From contig OY987266.1 in the NCBI GenBank assembly GCA_963920665.1, positions 21,440,248 through 21,504,247 of the forward strand: a stretch of DNA of 64,000 nt. Direction: 5' to 3'. This DNA comes from Straminergon stramineum (lineage: Eukaryota > Streptophyta > Bryopsida > Hypnales > Calliergonaceae). Below, in pieces: positions 22,971 to 36,087 of this stretch (within the stretch, counting starts at the first letter, position 1; each line of letters begins with the position of its first letter). Both the position numbers and the translations under genes were made by a program. The notes below the pieces were generated by a model. That model saw nothing but the letters and a program-made list of their open reading frames with translations. It made no database searches and was not told where the DNA came from.

Positions 22971-24640
22971 CGTGGAAAAATTTTTAAAAAAAAAAAGGCA
23001 TGTTTCTGGAACATCCCTACTAGAGGGCATTATTCTAATTATTCTTCAATACGTAGTTTCAAGCTTATCAATGATGTGCATTTCCTGTCATACCCCTTTC
23101 TGTCTCAAAAGCATCTGAACAAATCTCCTTGCTACCATATTTTAATCACAAGCCTCTAAGTTTATTTCCTGTGAAAGGAGAAGAGATTAGAGAGCTACTC
23201 GTACTAACCTCATACTCACATATTTTTTCTTCCCAAATCAACAATTTCACATATGAGTTTGGTTTGTAGTACAAAGTCATGATACCTAAAGCATTGGAGC
23301 TAGATTCCAAAATAGCACTCTATTTTTTTCGAATGACATAGATCTAATATCTTAAGTAACATACTATTTTATCTTTTGAAACATAGGGATCACCAAGGTC
23401 TCCATATGTGCTAGCTCACACCAAAAGTTTGTTCAAACATCCAAAGTCTCTCATAATAAAGTGGAAGAAGTGGTTTTGCTACATCGTTTAGTTGCTTCAA
23501 GAGGATGTGGCCCTCACCTGTGCCCATCCCAACAACAAAAAAAAAACAAATGTCTTGTTAGTGAGGTGCAACGGGTGTCTACAGACCACATAGCGTGTTA
23601 TAGCTTTCACAAGGCACAATTCCAACGAAAAAAAACAAATTCCACAAACAATCACTCCACAATAACAGTCCTCTGAACCTGATTGTTGCCAACCCGCTGT
23701 GAAGAAGCCATGCTTCGTCCAAATGTCCAGAAAAAGCTCCAACTGCCTCAGACAAATAGTCTTGCAAAAGTATGCTGATGTTTTACGAAAGTAATGTGTT
23801 TGCACAACTCAATCAGTTGAGTGTAGCACTACTAGTAGTCAAGTCAGAAAACAAGCATTAAAAAATTCCACACTCTGTTGCATTCAGGGGTGAATGGTGC
23901 TTTATGGTCATCCATTTATCTCCCTTCAAGCAACTGTACCCCATTCAATTTGGAGGTGGTACCCATGCGTGTGGGAGCAGGTCACCCTTAACTTCCCATG
24001 AGCTGGGGGGGTTAACAGAAAGTTCAATCAATGGAATTATTTATTATATTTCATTTCCTCAAGGCTTGTTGTTTACTTTATCCCATTCTTTGTTTTAGAA
24101 TGTTTGACTCAGTATGTGTGTTTAATAACTCATGCATGTTAGAACTTATTGTAGGTCAACATAGTAATTGCGAACAACAAATCTATTAAGCCATAAGGCT
24201 TAAATCTTCCAAACATGCTCTAATTAAACATATATAAATGGACCAGCACTATAACTTGAATCACAAGTGCTGCTAAATCATTGTCCATAAACGGTTTTGC
24301 TATCACATTTTGGAAAACATGAAGTAGTAATAAGTAGCTTTTTCATTGGTCATGTATCTTTGGACTTGGGATCATATCTTGAGCATCAAGTGTAGAAAAT
24401 CAGCATCTTTAAATAGTTTTCACTATTTAAAAAAATACCTGGACCATCATAAATATTAAATGGGTATCTTCATAGTCATATATAAATAAACTAGAACCAC
24501 ATCTTGAGCATCAAAAAATCAGCGTGTGTGAGTATCATTACTATTCCATTTTTAAAAAAACCCACATATAGTAATAAGTAGATACTTTCTTAGTTAAGAT
24601 TCTAACACTTGAATATGGAATCTTAAAAAAAATAAAAAAA
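22970..24640. other. Non-coding stretch between satellite and poly-T tract
   Basis: Small frames lie on both strands (23461-23676 plus, 23497-23805 minus, others); none resembles a known protein. No RNA gene or terminal repeat was recognised. Confidence 0.35.
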
Positions 24641-24641
24641 T

Positions 24642-24643
<2 letters not shown>

Positions 24644-24685
<42 letters not shown>

Positions 24686-24700
24686 TATATGTGTGTGTGG
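24644..24700. repeat. Long poly-T tract with adjoining TG microsatellite
   Basis: About 40 consecutive T residues are preceded by A-rich sequence and followed by GTATATGTGTGTGTGG. It may be a slipped homopolymer or the reverse complement of a retroposon poly-A tail, though no retroposon body was identified. Homopolymer length from assemblies is unreliable. Confidence 0.85.
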
Positions 24701-24869
24701 TTGATTGGGATCCACCGGGGGGAAAGCTATGCCAATTCCCCCCCCCTTTTTAACTCTTTCATTTAGCTCTTGAAGATTTGTTCGTGACTTTGTGTATATG
24801 AGATTTTTTTAAATTTTGGCTTTAAACTTAGATTCAATATGGTTGTGCTTGTGCAAGAGTTGATTGTCT

Positions 24870-25420
24870 TTTGATCACATGTTGGGTTGTTCAAGGGAGT
24901 TCTTGGTGTCAATGGGATCTCAATCACATAGCTAGTAATCAAGAAAAAATAAAATTTGTACTCTGTCTCTTTTTTTCAACTCTTGATCATAGCATTTGGT
25001 TATTTTTTTGATCACCTAGATTTACATTCAAGGGACGTTCCGTGTCGATGGAAGCTAAAGGCCCAAGCTCTAGCAGTCTTGAATTGAACTAGAGGTCCTT
25101 TAATTTTTTTGAAACAAATCAATTCAGAACTTATGGTCTTTTGCTTTGAGCAATCGGTTATTTTTTTGATCATTTAGTGAGATCTAGGTTTGAGATCCAA
25201 GTACTTTGTGGCATCGATAAGAGCCAAGGGCCTGAGCTCCAATGACCTCAAAATCAAAAACAAATTATTATGATGCTAATTCAATTTCAACTCAGGGCCC
25301 TCCTAAGTAGAATTAGGTTTTGTTTTTATCGACTAGCTTTAGATTTGGGGAATTTGTGGCATCAATGGAAGCCAAGATCTCCAAGCTCATGTTTTCAAAA
25401 TCAAAATATGGGGTATTGAA
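24870..25420. repeat. Diverged relics of the palindrome satellite
   Basis: Blocks such as TTCTTGGTGTCAATGGGATC, TTCCGTGTCGATGGAAGC, TTTGTGGCATCGATAAGAGC and TTTGTGGCATCAATGGAAGC recur at 130-190 bp spacing. They keep the satellite's register (palindrome core followed by a 'caa..aagctc..' part and a run of A) but have lost the GGCGCC centre. They resemble the outermost left copies of the array at 20850-22970. Confidence 0.55.
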
Positions 25421-28400
25421 TTAAAAATAATAATTTTGATGCTAATTCATTTTCAAACTATTTGTTTTCATATATAACTTTAGCTTGTACCCTGTAATTA
25501 CAAGGCTATTGATTTGGGCTAGAGGCTTGGATTGCACTATTGACACTAGATGAAAACAATGTCCGAATTAAGATGTCTAAATTAACTAACAATGTCTGAA
25601 TTGATAGAAAATTGATAGATTTTTCCGAATCAACCCCTATGAATTGACTTAAAATATCCGAATTGACACTGCTCCCTTGTAATGTGAGGACACTCTTATA
25701 AGATTGCAGAAAATTAACTTTGTGACTTCTATCTCTAGTCTTTGAATGAGGCCTCATTTTATATCTTGTCTTTGTATTTTATTGTATCATCTTGATGTGA
25801 TGATCATAGTAAGATCAACGTTGCAATGGAGCTTAACTACACTTGAGTAGGAGTTTGTGTATGGATATAAAGATGGTTCTTGCATATTCTATGTCTTCAT
25901 TACAAATAAGTAGAGAGAAGAAGAACATATCTCTGATGTAGAGAAATATAAATTGGTCCTCTATAGAATGAAGAAGCTAGGAAAAGAACATTTTGAATGC
26001 CACTTTGAATTTTACTTCTAAATTGCAACATATCCATAATTCAAAATTCCTTGTTTGTGATGAAAACCACTGTCTATTTTCTTGAACAACTAAAATATCT
26101 CATCATAATAAATATGACTAAGATTGGAATATATTTGTGGATTCCATTATCTTAGAGACTAAAGGGTATATTGGCATTGTCATGTGTATTAAACACAACA
26201 TCAACAAGTATGTGTAGTTTGCTTTACTTATTATCTTTGTTTTACTATTCGAATGTCTTTTAGAATTTTATAGATTTATCTAAAATGATTTGCTCTTGTT
26301 ACTAGACATACTGAAAATTCATTAAGACTACCTTGATATACACCTTGTACAAGGTTTGCAAATATGGAGCTTTGTGTTTGGATAGATTCTCAAAACATCT
26401 CCATCCCTCTGAGATGTGATAGTGTCAAAAAAACTCGAGGAAGAGTTAGTACACCATGTCAACAAAGGTCTTCATTTATTATGTAAATTTCACCCTAATC
26501 TTGTACAACATTTCATTTTTGTGATTTTGGAATTTGCCCTAGTGCCTTATCCCTCTTGTTTGTTTCCATTCAATATTGTAGCACAAGATTGTTGTTGCAT
26601 TTGATGCAGTAGTGCGGTTGTATAAGGAAGATACACTAGAGGAGAACCAATCGGAAGAAGGTGCTTTACAATTTTTCTATGTGATAGTTGTAGAATCAAT
26701 TAATCAAAGAATGAAACATCATTGGTTGATAGTAGCAGCCATTCTTAGTCCATATCTACATCTTCTATGTGATTCTATTTCTATTTACATTGCACTTGTT
26801 GGATTTTATTTTCTCATATATTGCACCTTGTTTTATGTACTTCTACTATGACTACTTTATATAGCCAAAATTGTTATGTTCTAAATTTTTCCTTCCTATT
26901 GAAGTTTGTTGGTTATGGATGAAATTCTACTCAATGTATTATAGTGTTGCAAAATGTGAAGATGATTTTAGTATGCAAATTCCAATTTTTCATTACTCCA
27001 AAGTCCACGGCCATAGGTCCCTCATCAAATTTCAACCTTTAATACTTGTAGGCTCACAAGCTCACAAGCTCACAGGCTCGTGCTCACAGGCTCACAGAAT
27101 AGCAACCCTAGTGGGGATGGTACTGGTACTAATCAAGTGACATTCGCTTATTATTGTTTTGTTGAATCAATGTCCCTAATGTTTAATCTTTTCAAGGGTT
27201 TGTTCTGGGTTACAATATTGTATGCTTTTTTAATGAATCCAAGCCCCCATTTGGTTATCCGGCTGGAAATTGTTCATGGTGGCAACATTGCCCTTAGTGA
27301 AGACGAATAGGAAATATATCCTTGGATTGTGTTCAAAAGCATTTCATTTTTGAGCTAAAGTAACTTTGCTTCCTAACGATAAGATTTATTCTTTTGTTTT
27401 GATATCTCACGGTTGTTATCATTCGACAATATTGAACTCTTAGCCGGTATTACAATTATCAACAAAGAGCTTCTACCCAAATCAAATATATCCACCAGGT
27501 TTTGTGGGTTTGGCAATCTGCAGTATGGACACCCAATAAGTTCTTATCCCATTCTCTAGCTCCTGTCTATTTATGAATGATTAATGTCCTTTATTTTCGA
27601 TGTTTTATTACAGGATTTATAAAAGTTTTGTATTGATAGAGTATTTGTGGTTTTTTACAATAGGCAGTGTTCATATAAAAATGGATAGCCCTTTTTTTCA
27701 TCCTCCTATTGTGGTATTTTTTTAAAATTGGGGTGGAGATTTGTAAGGCGATCGGCCTTATACTTCCTATTTCATTTTTAAGAATATCTACAATGAATGA
27801 TTAATGTTGTCAGGCAATCAGCCTTGATGCTTTATTCATTCTATTACCTGAATTAATAAGGGTTATTTCATTTTATAAGATCCTTGCCTTTATGATTATA
27901 TTTCATTGGTTCCCTGGATTGTTTTTGATTGGAATCCTGAGGATATCCCCCTAATGTGTTATTTTTTATGAAATGATTGTTTAATTAGGGGTGGGTGCGG
28001 GAATGGCGATCGACAATCTAATCGGAAGAGTTTTATCAAAGCTATGAAGAGAGCAAAGATGATTGGGGGATTTGAGGGTGTGAAATAAAAAATTAGAGGT
28101 ATTATTTTGGTTACAAAAAAAATTTGTATCATCAATTTTAAAGTATGTATTCTTCATCTTCTATAATGAGGTATTCATTTTTATATTACATCCTTGTTTT
28201 TGTATTTATTCTGTATTATTCCATCTTTCACTCCACATTATTTAAGCACTCTGTAACATTGATTTTCTTTCTTTCTTATAGTTTTTGTTTTTTTTATTGT
28301 ATCCTCGCTTTAATATTTGTTGAGTTTAGTTTTTTTATATTTTTTCCTTTTTATATTTGAATAAAATATTTTTAATGTGTTTGTTATTAATGAATGTATA

Positions 28401-28980
28401 TTATATAGGTGCATTTATCGTTCAGAAAGAATGAAGCAAGGAGGACTTGGATGAATTATATTTGGATCATGTCCCAAATGATTATTTTCATATTGATCAC
28501 AGGATTGTGGCAATATAAGATAAGACCTCAAAGGAAATAGTGTTTGTTGTTAAATGCACACTTTTCGAGAAAATGACAGATGACAAATATAAAGAGTATC
28601 AAAATGTTACATCTTCCCTTATAAATATGAAGAAAGGAGCATGTTTAGTCATGTGCAATCGTGCGTTGAAGACGGATTAAATGCATGCGGTTGGATGGCG
28701 GGGTGGTGAATTTTATCTTTGGCATATAATTTGAATGTTTTAACAATTTTTTTATTCCATTTGTTGTTTTCATTCACATTTTATTTGAAAAATATTCTTA
28801 TGATTTTTTTGATGTTGGCTTGCTACTTATAAATTAGGGAGGGATACCGGTTTAACTCTCGGCCACTACGTGCCTCATAGGTGAATGTAATGTAATGTTT
28901 TGAGCCTTGAAAATTGGGAGCACCATCAAGTATTAGTATGAAATATTTCTGCTGTTTATAGTAAGAAATTTTGCAATTTA
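25420..28980. other. AT-rich non-coding stretch
   Basis: Many short frames, none recognised. Apart from the GCTCACAG block at 26996-27110 no structure was identified. The frames at 26416-26604 and 26612-26851 could be fragments of one decayed coding sequence. Confidence 0.35.
26996..27110 (+). repeat. Putative transposon terminal region with GCTCACAG array (copy 3)
   Basis: It opens with ACTCCAAAGTCCACGGCCAT and AGGTCC, then GGCTCACAAGCTCACAAG and further octamers, ending GGCTCACAGAATAGCA. The order is shared with the blocks at 8823-9025 and (inverted) 18035-18265. No transposase lies next to it, so it is a solitary end or a small non-autonomous copy. Confidence 0.55.
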
Positions 28981-28989
28981 GCTTCGTCA

Positions 28990-29478
28990 TTGTTTCAGCA
29001 GACAAGAATGGAAGTCGGAGGGGTGCAGGTTCCAACTTTATCTCAAATGGAGTTCAACATTGTGCACGAACAAGAAGACGCATTTTGTAGTAACTTAACA
29101 TATACTACAAATGATTTTGGCAATTCATTTCATCAGGATAAAGATTTCAATTCCTACACGTTTAGCATGTGGGCTCCAATATGCTTAACTAATGGCCATC
29201 TAGCAAGCTAAAAAAATGGTTTTAAGAGTAAGGGGGGTTAGTTCTTTCTGGGCAATTATAAGGCATATGTTGATTTCAATGCATGCGACGAGATTGTGGA
29301 GATCATTTGGAGGGGGAAATTGGATTTCCATTGTACGGTACCATCAACGACAACTTTGGGATATACTAGAATAGGGACATCAGTACAAGTCAGTGACAAT
29401 TTAGTCAAGCGAGTTATGAAATTGACTAAAATGCAAGCAAAGGGGATAGACACTAGTAAAAAAGTTTGTGGCTTCTAA
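28990..29478 (+). pseudogene. Decayed coding fragment, possibly related to the MULE-like N-terminus
   Basis: Two frames (28990-29211 and 29296-29478) are separated by stops. Between them codons read FLGNYKAYVDFNACDEIVE, which resembles the ALGNYRAYGLLLSMLG stretch at residues ~76-91 of the transposase at 3828, in a similar position before a tryptophan-containing segment. The match is short, so kinship is tentative. Otherwise it is unrecognised. Confidence 0.25.
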
Positions 29479-29479
29479 G

Positions 29480-30580
29480 AGATAGTAGACTCAAAATTGA
29501 AGAATTTAGGGAAGCATCCTCAAAAGAGATGATTTTCTTTTTATCCGCTTGTGGGAATTTGTTGTGATTTTGTTTATTGTCTTGGTCTTGGTTTGGCAGT
29601 GGTCTATTCTCCAAGGCTTGGCCCCCGGTTTTCAACCGTTTGTTCTTGGTTTTCTTCTTGGAATGAATTCCATGTTTAAAACAAATTAGATGATTTTGAA
29701 AGAGTGAAGCATGAAAGTAAAGGTGACAACACTTCATAAGATTTATCTCTGAGGAAATCCTCACTAACACTATGACATGTATGGTATAATTTATGTTTTC
29801 CCCGAGGTCTTACTATATGAGGATGTTGATTTACTCTTAGTATAGATGAATTTGAAAGGAATTACTTAGGCCTATCTCTAAAAATTCTTGATATTACTCA
29901 TTTTTCGGGTCCCTCTATGAGACTTCAATTTGGACTGGCATCTTTTTATTGTAGGCACTTTTTTAGCATGCTCATTATGCAATCATAAGTAGTTGAATTC
30001 CTTATATTTTAGTTTGAAGTCTTCAAGCTCTCATAGTTTCTATTCATGATATGCAGTCGTAGAATTTATTTAGTAATTTGATTCTACAAGAATTTGATTG
30101 ACTATAGTACTTGTTTGAATCACCTAGCACTTCCAAAGATGCAAGTAAGAAAATGATGTTATTGAAGAACAAAAAACTCAACCCTAAATTGAAATTCTTG
30201 ATTGCAGGTGCTCTAGGTATCAAATGATGGAATACCAAATTTTGTTGGGGTTCCTCAAGAAGAACATAGTTCTGCGAGGGAGGTTGACCCATAAGTTGGC
30301 CTTTTCTACTTTTAGAACAGAAGTTACGAAATGCACATCTCTAGGAAGACTTTAAAATCTTTCTTGTCATTTTACGTTGGATGTCTTTTGTTGCTTGAGA
30401 AGCAATAAGAGTTTTTGGCATAGAGGAGATGTATGAGGATCTAAAGATGTCTCTAGGGAAGGATATGAATTGTTTTGTATGTTACAATTTGGGAAATAAA
30501 ATATTCAACTTATCTCATTTGTTGGCCATTGTGTTTAGTATATATACTTTGACTCGTAAGCTTAGTACCCATCTTTGATT
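29480..30580. other. AT-rich spacer left of the large CACTA element
   Basis: No supported gene. The minus frames at 29453-29770 and 30044-30292 are unrecognised. Confidence 0.35.
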
Positions 30581-30629
30581 TATATCTACAAAAAAATGGG
30601 TGTTTTATGACTACAAAATAAGACTCAAG

Positions 30630-31290
30630 ATGACTGGCGACTACTCACAGTCATATTTTTGGAGGCCAATTCTTTGAAAAAAAAATATGACTATAAATAT
30701 GACTACTAGTCATATTTTGGCCTTGTATGTTGTGGGTATATAATATATGTTCATTGGGAATTCCAAAATACTTCATAGAGCTTCATAGGGAATATGTTTG
30801 GGAACGCATAGTCATATTTAGTAGTCATATTTTTATGATAGTTACATTTTTTTTCTTTTGGACAAATTGAAGAAAATTTGGATGGGGAATATATTTGGAG
30901 AGTGCTAAATCATATTTTCCAGTCAGAATTTCACTTTAATCATACTTTGTAGTCGTCTTTTATAGTCATATTTTTATAAAAGTCACATTTTTTTTCTTTT
31001 GGGCAATTCGAAGAAAATTTGGGCGGGGATTATATTTGGAGAGTGCTAAGTCATATTTGCTAGTTATAATTTCACTTTAGTCATATTTTTGAATCAGTCA
31101 TTTTCGCATCAGTCATATTTTTATGATAGTCACATTTTTTTTTTTTTGGGCAGCTTGAAGAAAATTTGGACGGGAAATATATTTGGAGAGTACAAAATCA
31201 TATTTGTTAGTCATAATTTCACTTTAGTCATATTTTGTAGTCGTATTTTTGAGTTAGTCATATTTTGTAGACACATTTTTTTGGTAGTTA
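30630..31290 (+). repeat. Left subterminal AGTCATATTTT array of the CACTA element
   Basis: More than a dozen AGTCATATTT(T) motifs and variants occur, including three near-repeats of a longer unit ending TTGAAGAAAATTTGG(A/G)(C/T)GGG. In CACTA elements such subterminal motifs bind the transposase. The open frame at 31089-31337 is a by-product of the repeat. Confidence 0.8.
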
Positions 31291-31339
31291 TTTTTTTTTT
31301 CTTTGGTGGGAGCCTAAGGAAAAAATTGGCAATCTAAAA

Positions 31340-34045
31340 TGGGTCTTCTATATTTTGCCCTTAGAGGCCATTCCTTGGGATAACTTTGTTTAATACCTAT
31401 TAAAAGAAATTTTTTTCTTTTGTATGATGTATCTATTTCAAAATTAATGTCCAAATAATTTGGGATGACTCATGTTTATATTTCAATTAATATATTTAAA
31501 GTTTTCATAGGAATTAGAAAAAGAATAGAGAGGAATAAATCAATTAATAATAGGAGATAATCAATTTTTATTTGAGTATTTAAGAAAAAATTAGAGAGGA
31601 ATAAAAGTCTATGGACAAACCAAAGCACCAAGGTAGGAGTAAGCTTGAGAATTCAAAATAGAAATTAGGCTTGCCTTGATTCACTATTGGAATTTGTTGT
31701 AGAATTGGCTAATTATATTAATTGATTGTGATGGCTAATGCAAAGTAAAATCTAATGCATTTAAACTAGTGATGTAGATTGAAGGCTGTAGAGTTTAGAA
31801 AAATTACTTAAAGATTGGAAAAAATCTAATCCAAAGAGAAGAAAGAAGAATGTGAGAAAAATTCATGCTCGAGTGGCCATGGAGCAAAAATAAGTCAGGA
31901 GTGCGATTTGTATTGAGAGTCTCTAAGTATTTGAAGAAGAAATGTAGGTTCAAAGTTGCTACTCCAAACTTTGGACATGGTTAGGAGACTAATATGACCC
32001 CCTTATAAGGATTTGACTATGTATTAAACAAAGATTATTGATTATAATACACATAGATGATTAAATGAATTTTTCAAGTCTTAAGTAGATATTTAGTTAG
32101 CACTTACAAGGTTGATGTCATTACAATTGTTTGATTTTTAGAATAATTAGAAATCAATTAGTAGTAGTAGAAGTCAAAGATTGCAATTCTAAACTATTTC
32201 AAAAAATGAAAGAAAAAACAAAAAATGTTGAAAATAATTTGGAAAAAGTCAAGGAGGGAAGTAGAAAGAAATAGGTTGAAAGAAAAGAATGAGATCATAT
32301 ATCTAATTTATACTCTTTGTTGTAAAAGTTGTTATTTAAGTTGTATCCAAAAATACATTAAATGTAACAAAAATGGATTAAAGCAGACTTCATGATACAA
32401 TTATAATATACATATTGGAGAATAGGAACATTGTGGAAACAAATTCCAAGGCATGTCCTTAAATTTGGCACTTAATTTATTCTCTTCTTGTAGAAACTAT
32501 ATTTGTGCTAAAAATTAGAGGTTTAAATCAAACCTCTAAAAATTTATTAAATCCAATTTAGAATTTAAGAACACTTCGTTAATTTGTAGAGGATTCCAGT
32601 AACATATCACACTTTAAAAAATAGAGAAAAATTATGGAAGATAGAGTACGATAAAATTGGATAATCTATGGCATTAGTTTTCGATAAAAAAAACACCAAA
32701 GTTCATCCACTTTAAGTATAAAAGGAAACTTGAAATTTTGTGACATTTTGAATTCAATTTTGAAAGTATGAATGAATTTAAAATTATAGGCTAAGAGAAA
32801 ATGTTGGATGAAATCTCGAAGGATAAATTAAAAACAAATCTTCATCCATCTATATTATTTTGCTAAAAACATTTCCTTATAAATATCTTTACAATTTTAG
32901 AATAAGCCTTCTACATTCTACAATTTAAACTAACAAATTTCAAAATTTCTCAGCTAGGATTTGGAAGTCTAGAGTTTTGACTTAGATTAGCCAAAACCAT
33001 CTAAAACCTTTCACTTTTATAGTTTGAATGTCTTTTAGTTTAGATGTGAACCACTTACAATTTATCATTAGAAAAAAATTGTTCATTGCTTAGAATACCC
33101 ATTGAACAATATTTAAATATTCAACTTAGGATTTGAAGCTAAAAAAAAAATATAGTTGTGTTTGTTTTATCTTAAGGATATAAATAAAACACTCATATAT
33201 ATCATGTATTGAAGTTTGTCTCTTTTTTAGAAAGGTTCTCCGCAATGTTATATAAGCCGTATTTATAAAGGATCTTTATAGGGTTGTTTAGAGGTTATAG
33301 AATTATTTATATGAAGATTGAGGCTCGATGTAATATACATGGTTGAATTGCAATTAAAAGATGGTTGTTTGAATGTTTTTACAAGGATATAGACTCTAAA
33401 AACATAATCTCTTTTAAAAAATTCAAAAATGTTTTTCAATATTGCCTTTATTAAATACTTTTGCTCTTATATACTTAGTGCATAGATGTAGATACTTTGA
33501 TTCATGCATGACATGTGCTTAGTTGTCTTTTTTTTGCCATAACTATAGATGCTTAAGGCTTTGTAACTTTTCTTTAGACATTTTGTAGAATTGTAGAGTT
33601 GTATTACAACATACATCTACTTTGTAGCAAATTTGTTGTTAAAATAATTTAATTGCTTAGTATAGTCATATTTATTGACTCGCATGACTAGAACAAGTCA
33701 TGTGCATGACTAAGGTTTTAAAACCCTAGCCGCCACTTCTATGTAGCCGCTATTGATTTAGGGTTTTGAGACTCTAGCCATCATTTCTTCTTCTGTGTTT
33801 TTTGTTGCCTCTTACATTTTGTTTTTATTGTTTTCTAGCTCTTGGTTCTTTCTGCCTCCTAGTTTTTATTTTTTATTTATTTTTAGTTCTTGATCTTACT
33901 TCTAGTTTCTTCTTATTACCTCTTAATTCTTACTTCCTAATTCTTAGTTCTTGTATTTGCTTCTTAGTTCTCGATTTTTGGTTTTTAGTTCTTGATCTTA
34001 CTTCTAGTTTCTTCTTATTACCTCTTAATTCTTGCTTCCTAATTC
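31340..34045. other. AT-rich interior of the CACTA element
   Basis: No transposase or other protein is recognisable. The 99-codon frame at 33802-34101 is Leu/Phe-rich, arises from a CTTCTAGTTCTTGA-type repeat and is not a gene. Confidence 0.5.
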
Positions 34046-34049
34046 TTAA

Positions 34050-34781
34050 GGGTGATTGTAAGAAACACTTGTCCTATTTTGCGTCACACATTACGTATTG
34101 ATATGATTTTTGGCTATAACTTTTGTGTTTTGATTCCAAATGATTTAAGATTTTTAGGGAAGGTACTCATGACTATTATAGACCTTGCCTAATTTTTTCG
34201 TAATTTTCAAAAATAATATACTATCCCAAAATAGAGCCCGATTCAATGTCACACTTTCTAGTTTGGAGGTTTTTAGTACTATTTAGAACCCAAATAAACG
34301 AATCTGGAGCTGAAATTTTGAGGAGATGGTCTTCTAGTAGACTTATAGCTAATGGATGAAGGAATTTTTTAAATAATTAATTTTATGTGGTGAGGAAGTC
34401 TACAAAGTGAGCTTCTTTTTGCTTGCATTTTGAAACATATAAAATATTATTTTGGTGGTTCTTTTGGTGAATGGCCATCTCCATAGAGTTCTTACAAATG
34501 GCTAGTTTTTATTTTGAGTATTTTTTTATTTTTACTATTTTTCCCTAATTAAAACATTAAGGTATGTATTTTCTTAAGATTTGGCACGTTTCTAGTTCTC
34601 TTACTTAGAGAATTTTCCTATGCAATTGCTTCCATGGGTACCTTCATCTTAAAGGTATGTACATTATTATAAATTTAAAAACTAAAAAAAAAATAATTTT
34701 CTAGTTTTAAAGTACTCCCGAAAAAATCATGAGTACTATTGAAAACGCAACAAATAGGACAAGTGTTTCTTGCAATGACCC
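34050..34781. mobile_element. 732-bp TIR element, family 'GGGTCATTGCAAGAAACAC', copy 1
   Basis: The termini are GGGTGATTGTAAGAAACACT (34050) and, inverted, GGGTCATTGCAAGAAACACT (34781 leftward), extending through TTGTCCTATTT. TTAA flanks both ends (34046-34049, 34782-34785), a 4-bp target-site duplication. The interior has no coding potential. It sits inside the CACTA element, so it inserted later. The same termini occur at 49235-50312. Confidence 0.85.
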
Positions 34782-35159
34782 TTAATTATTGTCTTAGAAT
34801 GTGTAAAAATTAGAACGTAGGTCTTAGAATGTGAAAAATTAGAATGTAGGTCTTAGAACGTGTAAAAATATACATTTACAAAGTGTTATTGTGATATGTT
34901 TTGTGTTAGTGACTAATAAATGTCATTGAAAATAATCACATTTTTTCTTGCATTTTCTTCCTTTAATATAACTATCTCTTGTACATCTTAAAAATCATAT
35001 GTACTTAGTATTTATTGAATGGAGTCATTTATACAACTACTAAACCATGTTGATGCATGATTGCAACGCCTCAAGTCAATTTAGAATGTATGAAATGTGA
35101 TTGTAGTTTATAACAAAAATTACTATAAACCTCAAGTCACCCCAATTACAAATATTACT

Positions 35160-36060
35160 TGCTTGAGTCATATTTTATAATATATCTTAACCAAAATATC
35201 ACTTATTGTAGTTATATAATGCTCACAATCATGTTATTAATGTGACTCTATACTTTTAAAATTATGACTACATTCAATCATAAAATTACAAGTAATATTT
35301 CATGTGAACTACTGTATGAGCTAAAATATAATTTACATTAGTCATATTCCATATCAATAAAATTATGAGTCAAGAAGGTCATTTTTTACATCAATAAAAT
35401 TATGACTCATGAAGGTCATAATCCACATCAAAAAAAATTATCACTTTCTAGAGTCATTTTTACATCAACATGTAGAGTATATGACTTATGAGAGTCATTT
35501 TTTATAATCACAAAAAATATGACTCACGAAAGTCATTTTTCACATCAACTAAAAATATGACTCATGAAGATCATATTCCACATCAAGAAAAAATACAACC
35601 CACTAGAGTCATTTTTACATCAACATATAGAAAATATGACTCATGAGATTCATTTTTCACATCGACAAAAAATATGACTCATGAGAGTTATTTTTCACGT
35701 CAACCAAAAATATGACTACATAGTCATATGCCACATGAACCAAAATATGACTCAATATAGTCATATTTCATGTCAGCCAAAAATATGACTACATGAAGTC
35801 ATATGCCATATAGACTTTTTTTTCTTCTGCCCGGACAGTTCAAGGAAAAGTCAAGACTCCAAGAATAGTCAACATATGTGCCACATAGGCAATATACGGC
35901 TAAGTATACCCCCAATACAAATGATTGCAAATATGACTTATGAAAAATTAGACTAATCAATAATAACTAGACCTAGTCATATCATGCGTCATCTACAATG
36001 ATTTCTACCTAAGTCTTATTTTGAGATTTTATCATTCATTGTAGTCATTTTTTGCAATCA
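35160..36060 (-). repeat. Right subterminal AAAATATGACT array of the CACTA element
   Basis: Roughly twenty copies of AAAATATGACT(C/A) and AGTCATTTTTCACATCAAC-type units occur at 35-60 bp spacing. The orientation is inverse to the left array, as expected for the two ends of one element. Confidence 0.85.
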
Positions 36061-36087
36061 TAAAACAACCGTTTTGTTGTAGTGTAT

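Larger units (their letters stand above)
30584..36084. mobile_element. Non-autonomous CACTA (En/Spm) element, 5.5 kb
   Basis: The right end reads GTTTTGTTGTAGTG (36071-36084), giving CACTACAACAAAAC inverted. The left end reads ATCTACAAAAAAATGGG, the same terminus with the first bases mutated. Both continue into GTTTTATGA, for about 28 bp of imperfect terminal inverted repeat. TAT flanks both ends (30581-30583 and 36085-36087), the 3-bp duplication expected of CACTA elements. Dense subterminal arrays of AGTCATATTTT (30630-31290) and its complement AAAATATGACT (35160-36060) face each other, as in CACTA transposase-binding regions. No transposase is found inside; the interior is AT-rich and holds a nested TIR element at 34050-34781. 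Confidence 0.8.

Noticed and set aside
33802..34101. 99-codon Leu/Phe-rich membrane-like frame
   Set aside because: It arises from an internal TTCTTAGTTCTTG-like repeat within the CACTA element and has no family similarity.
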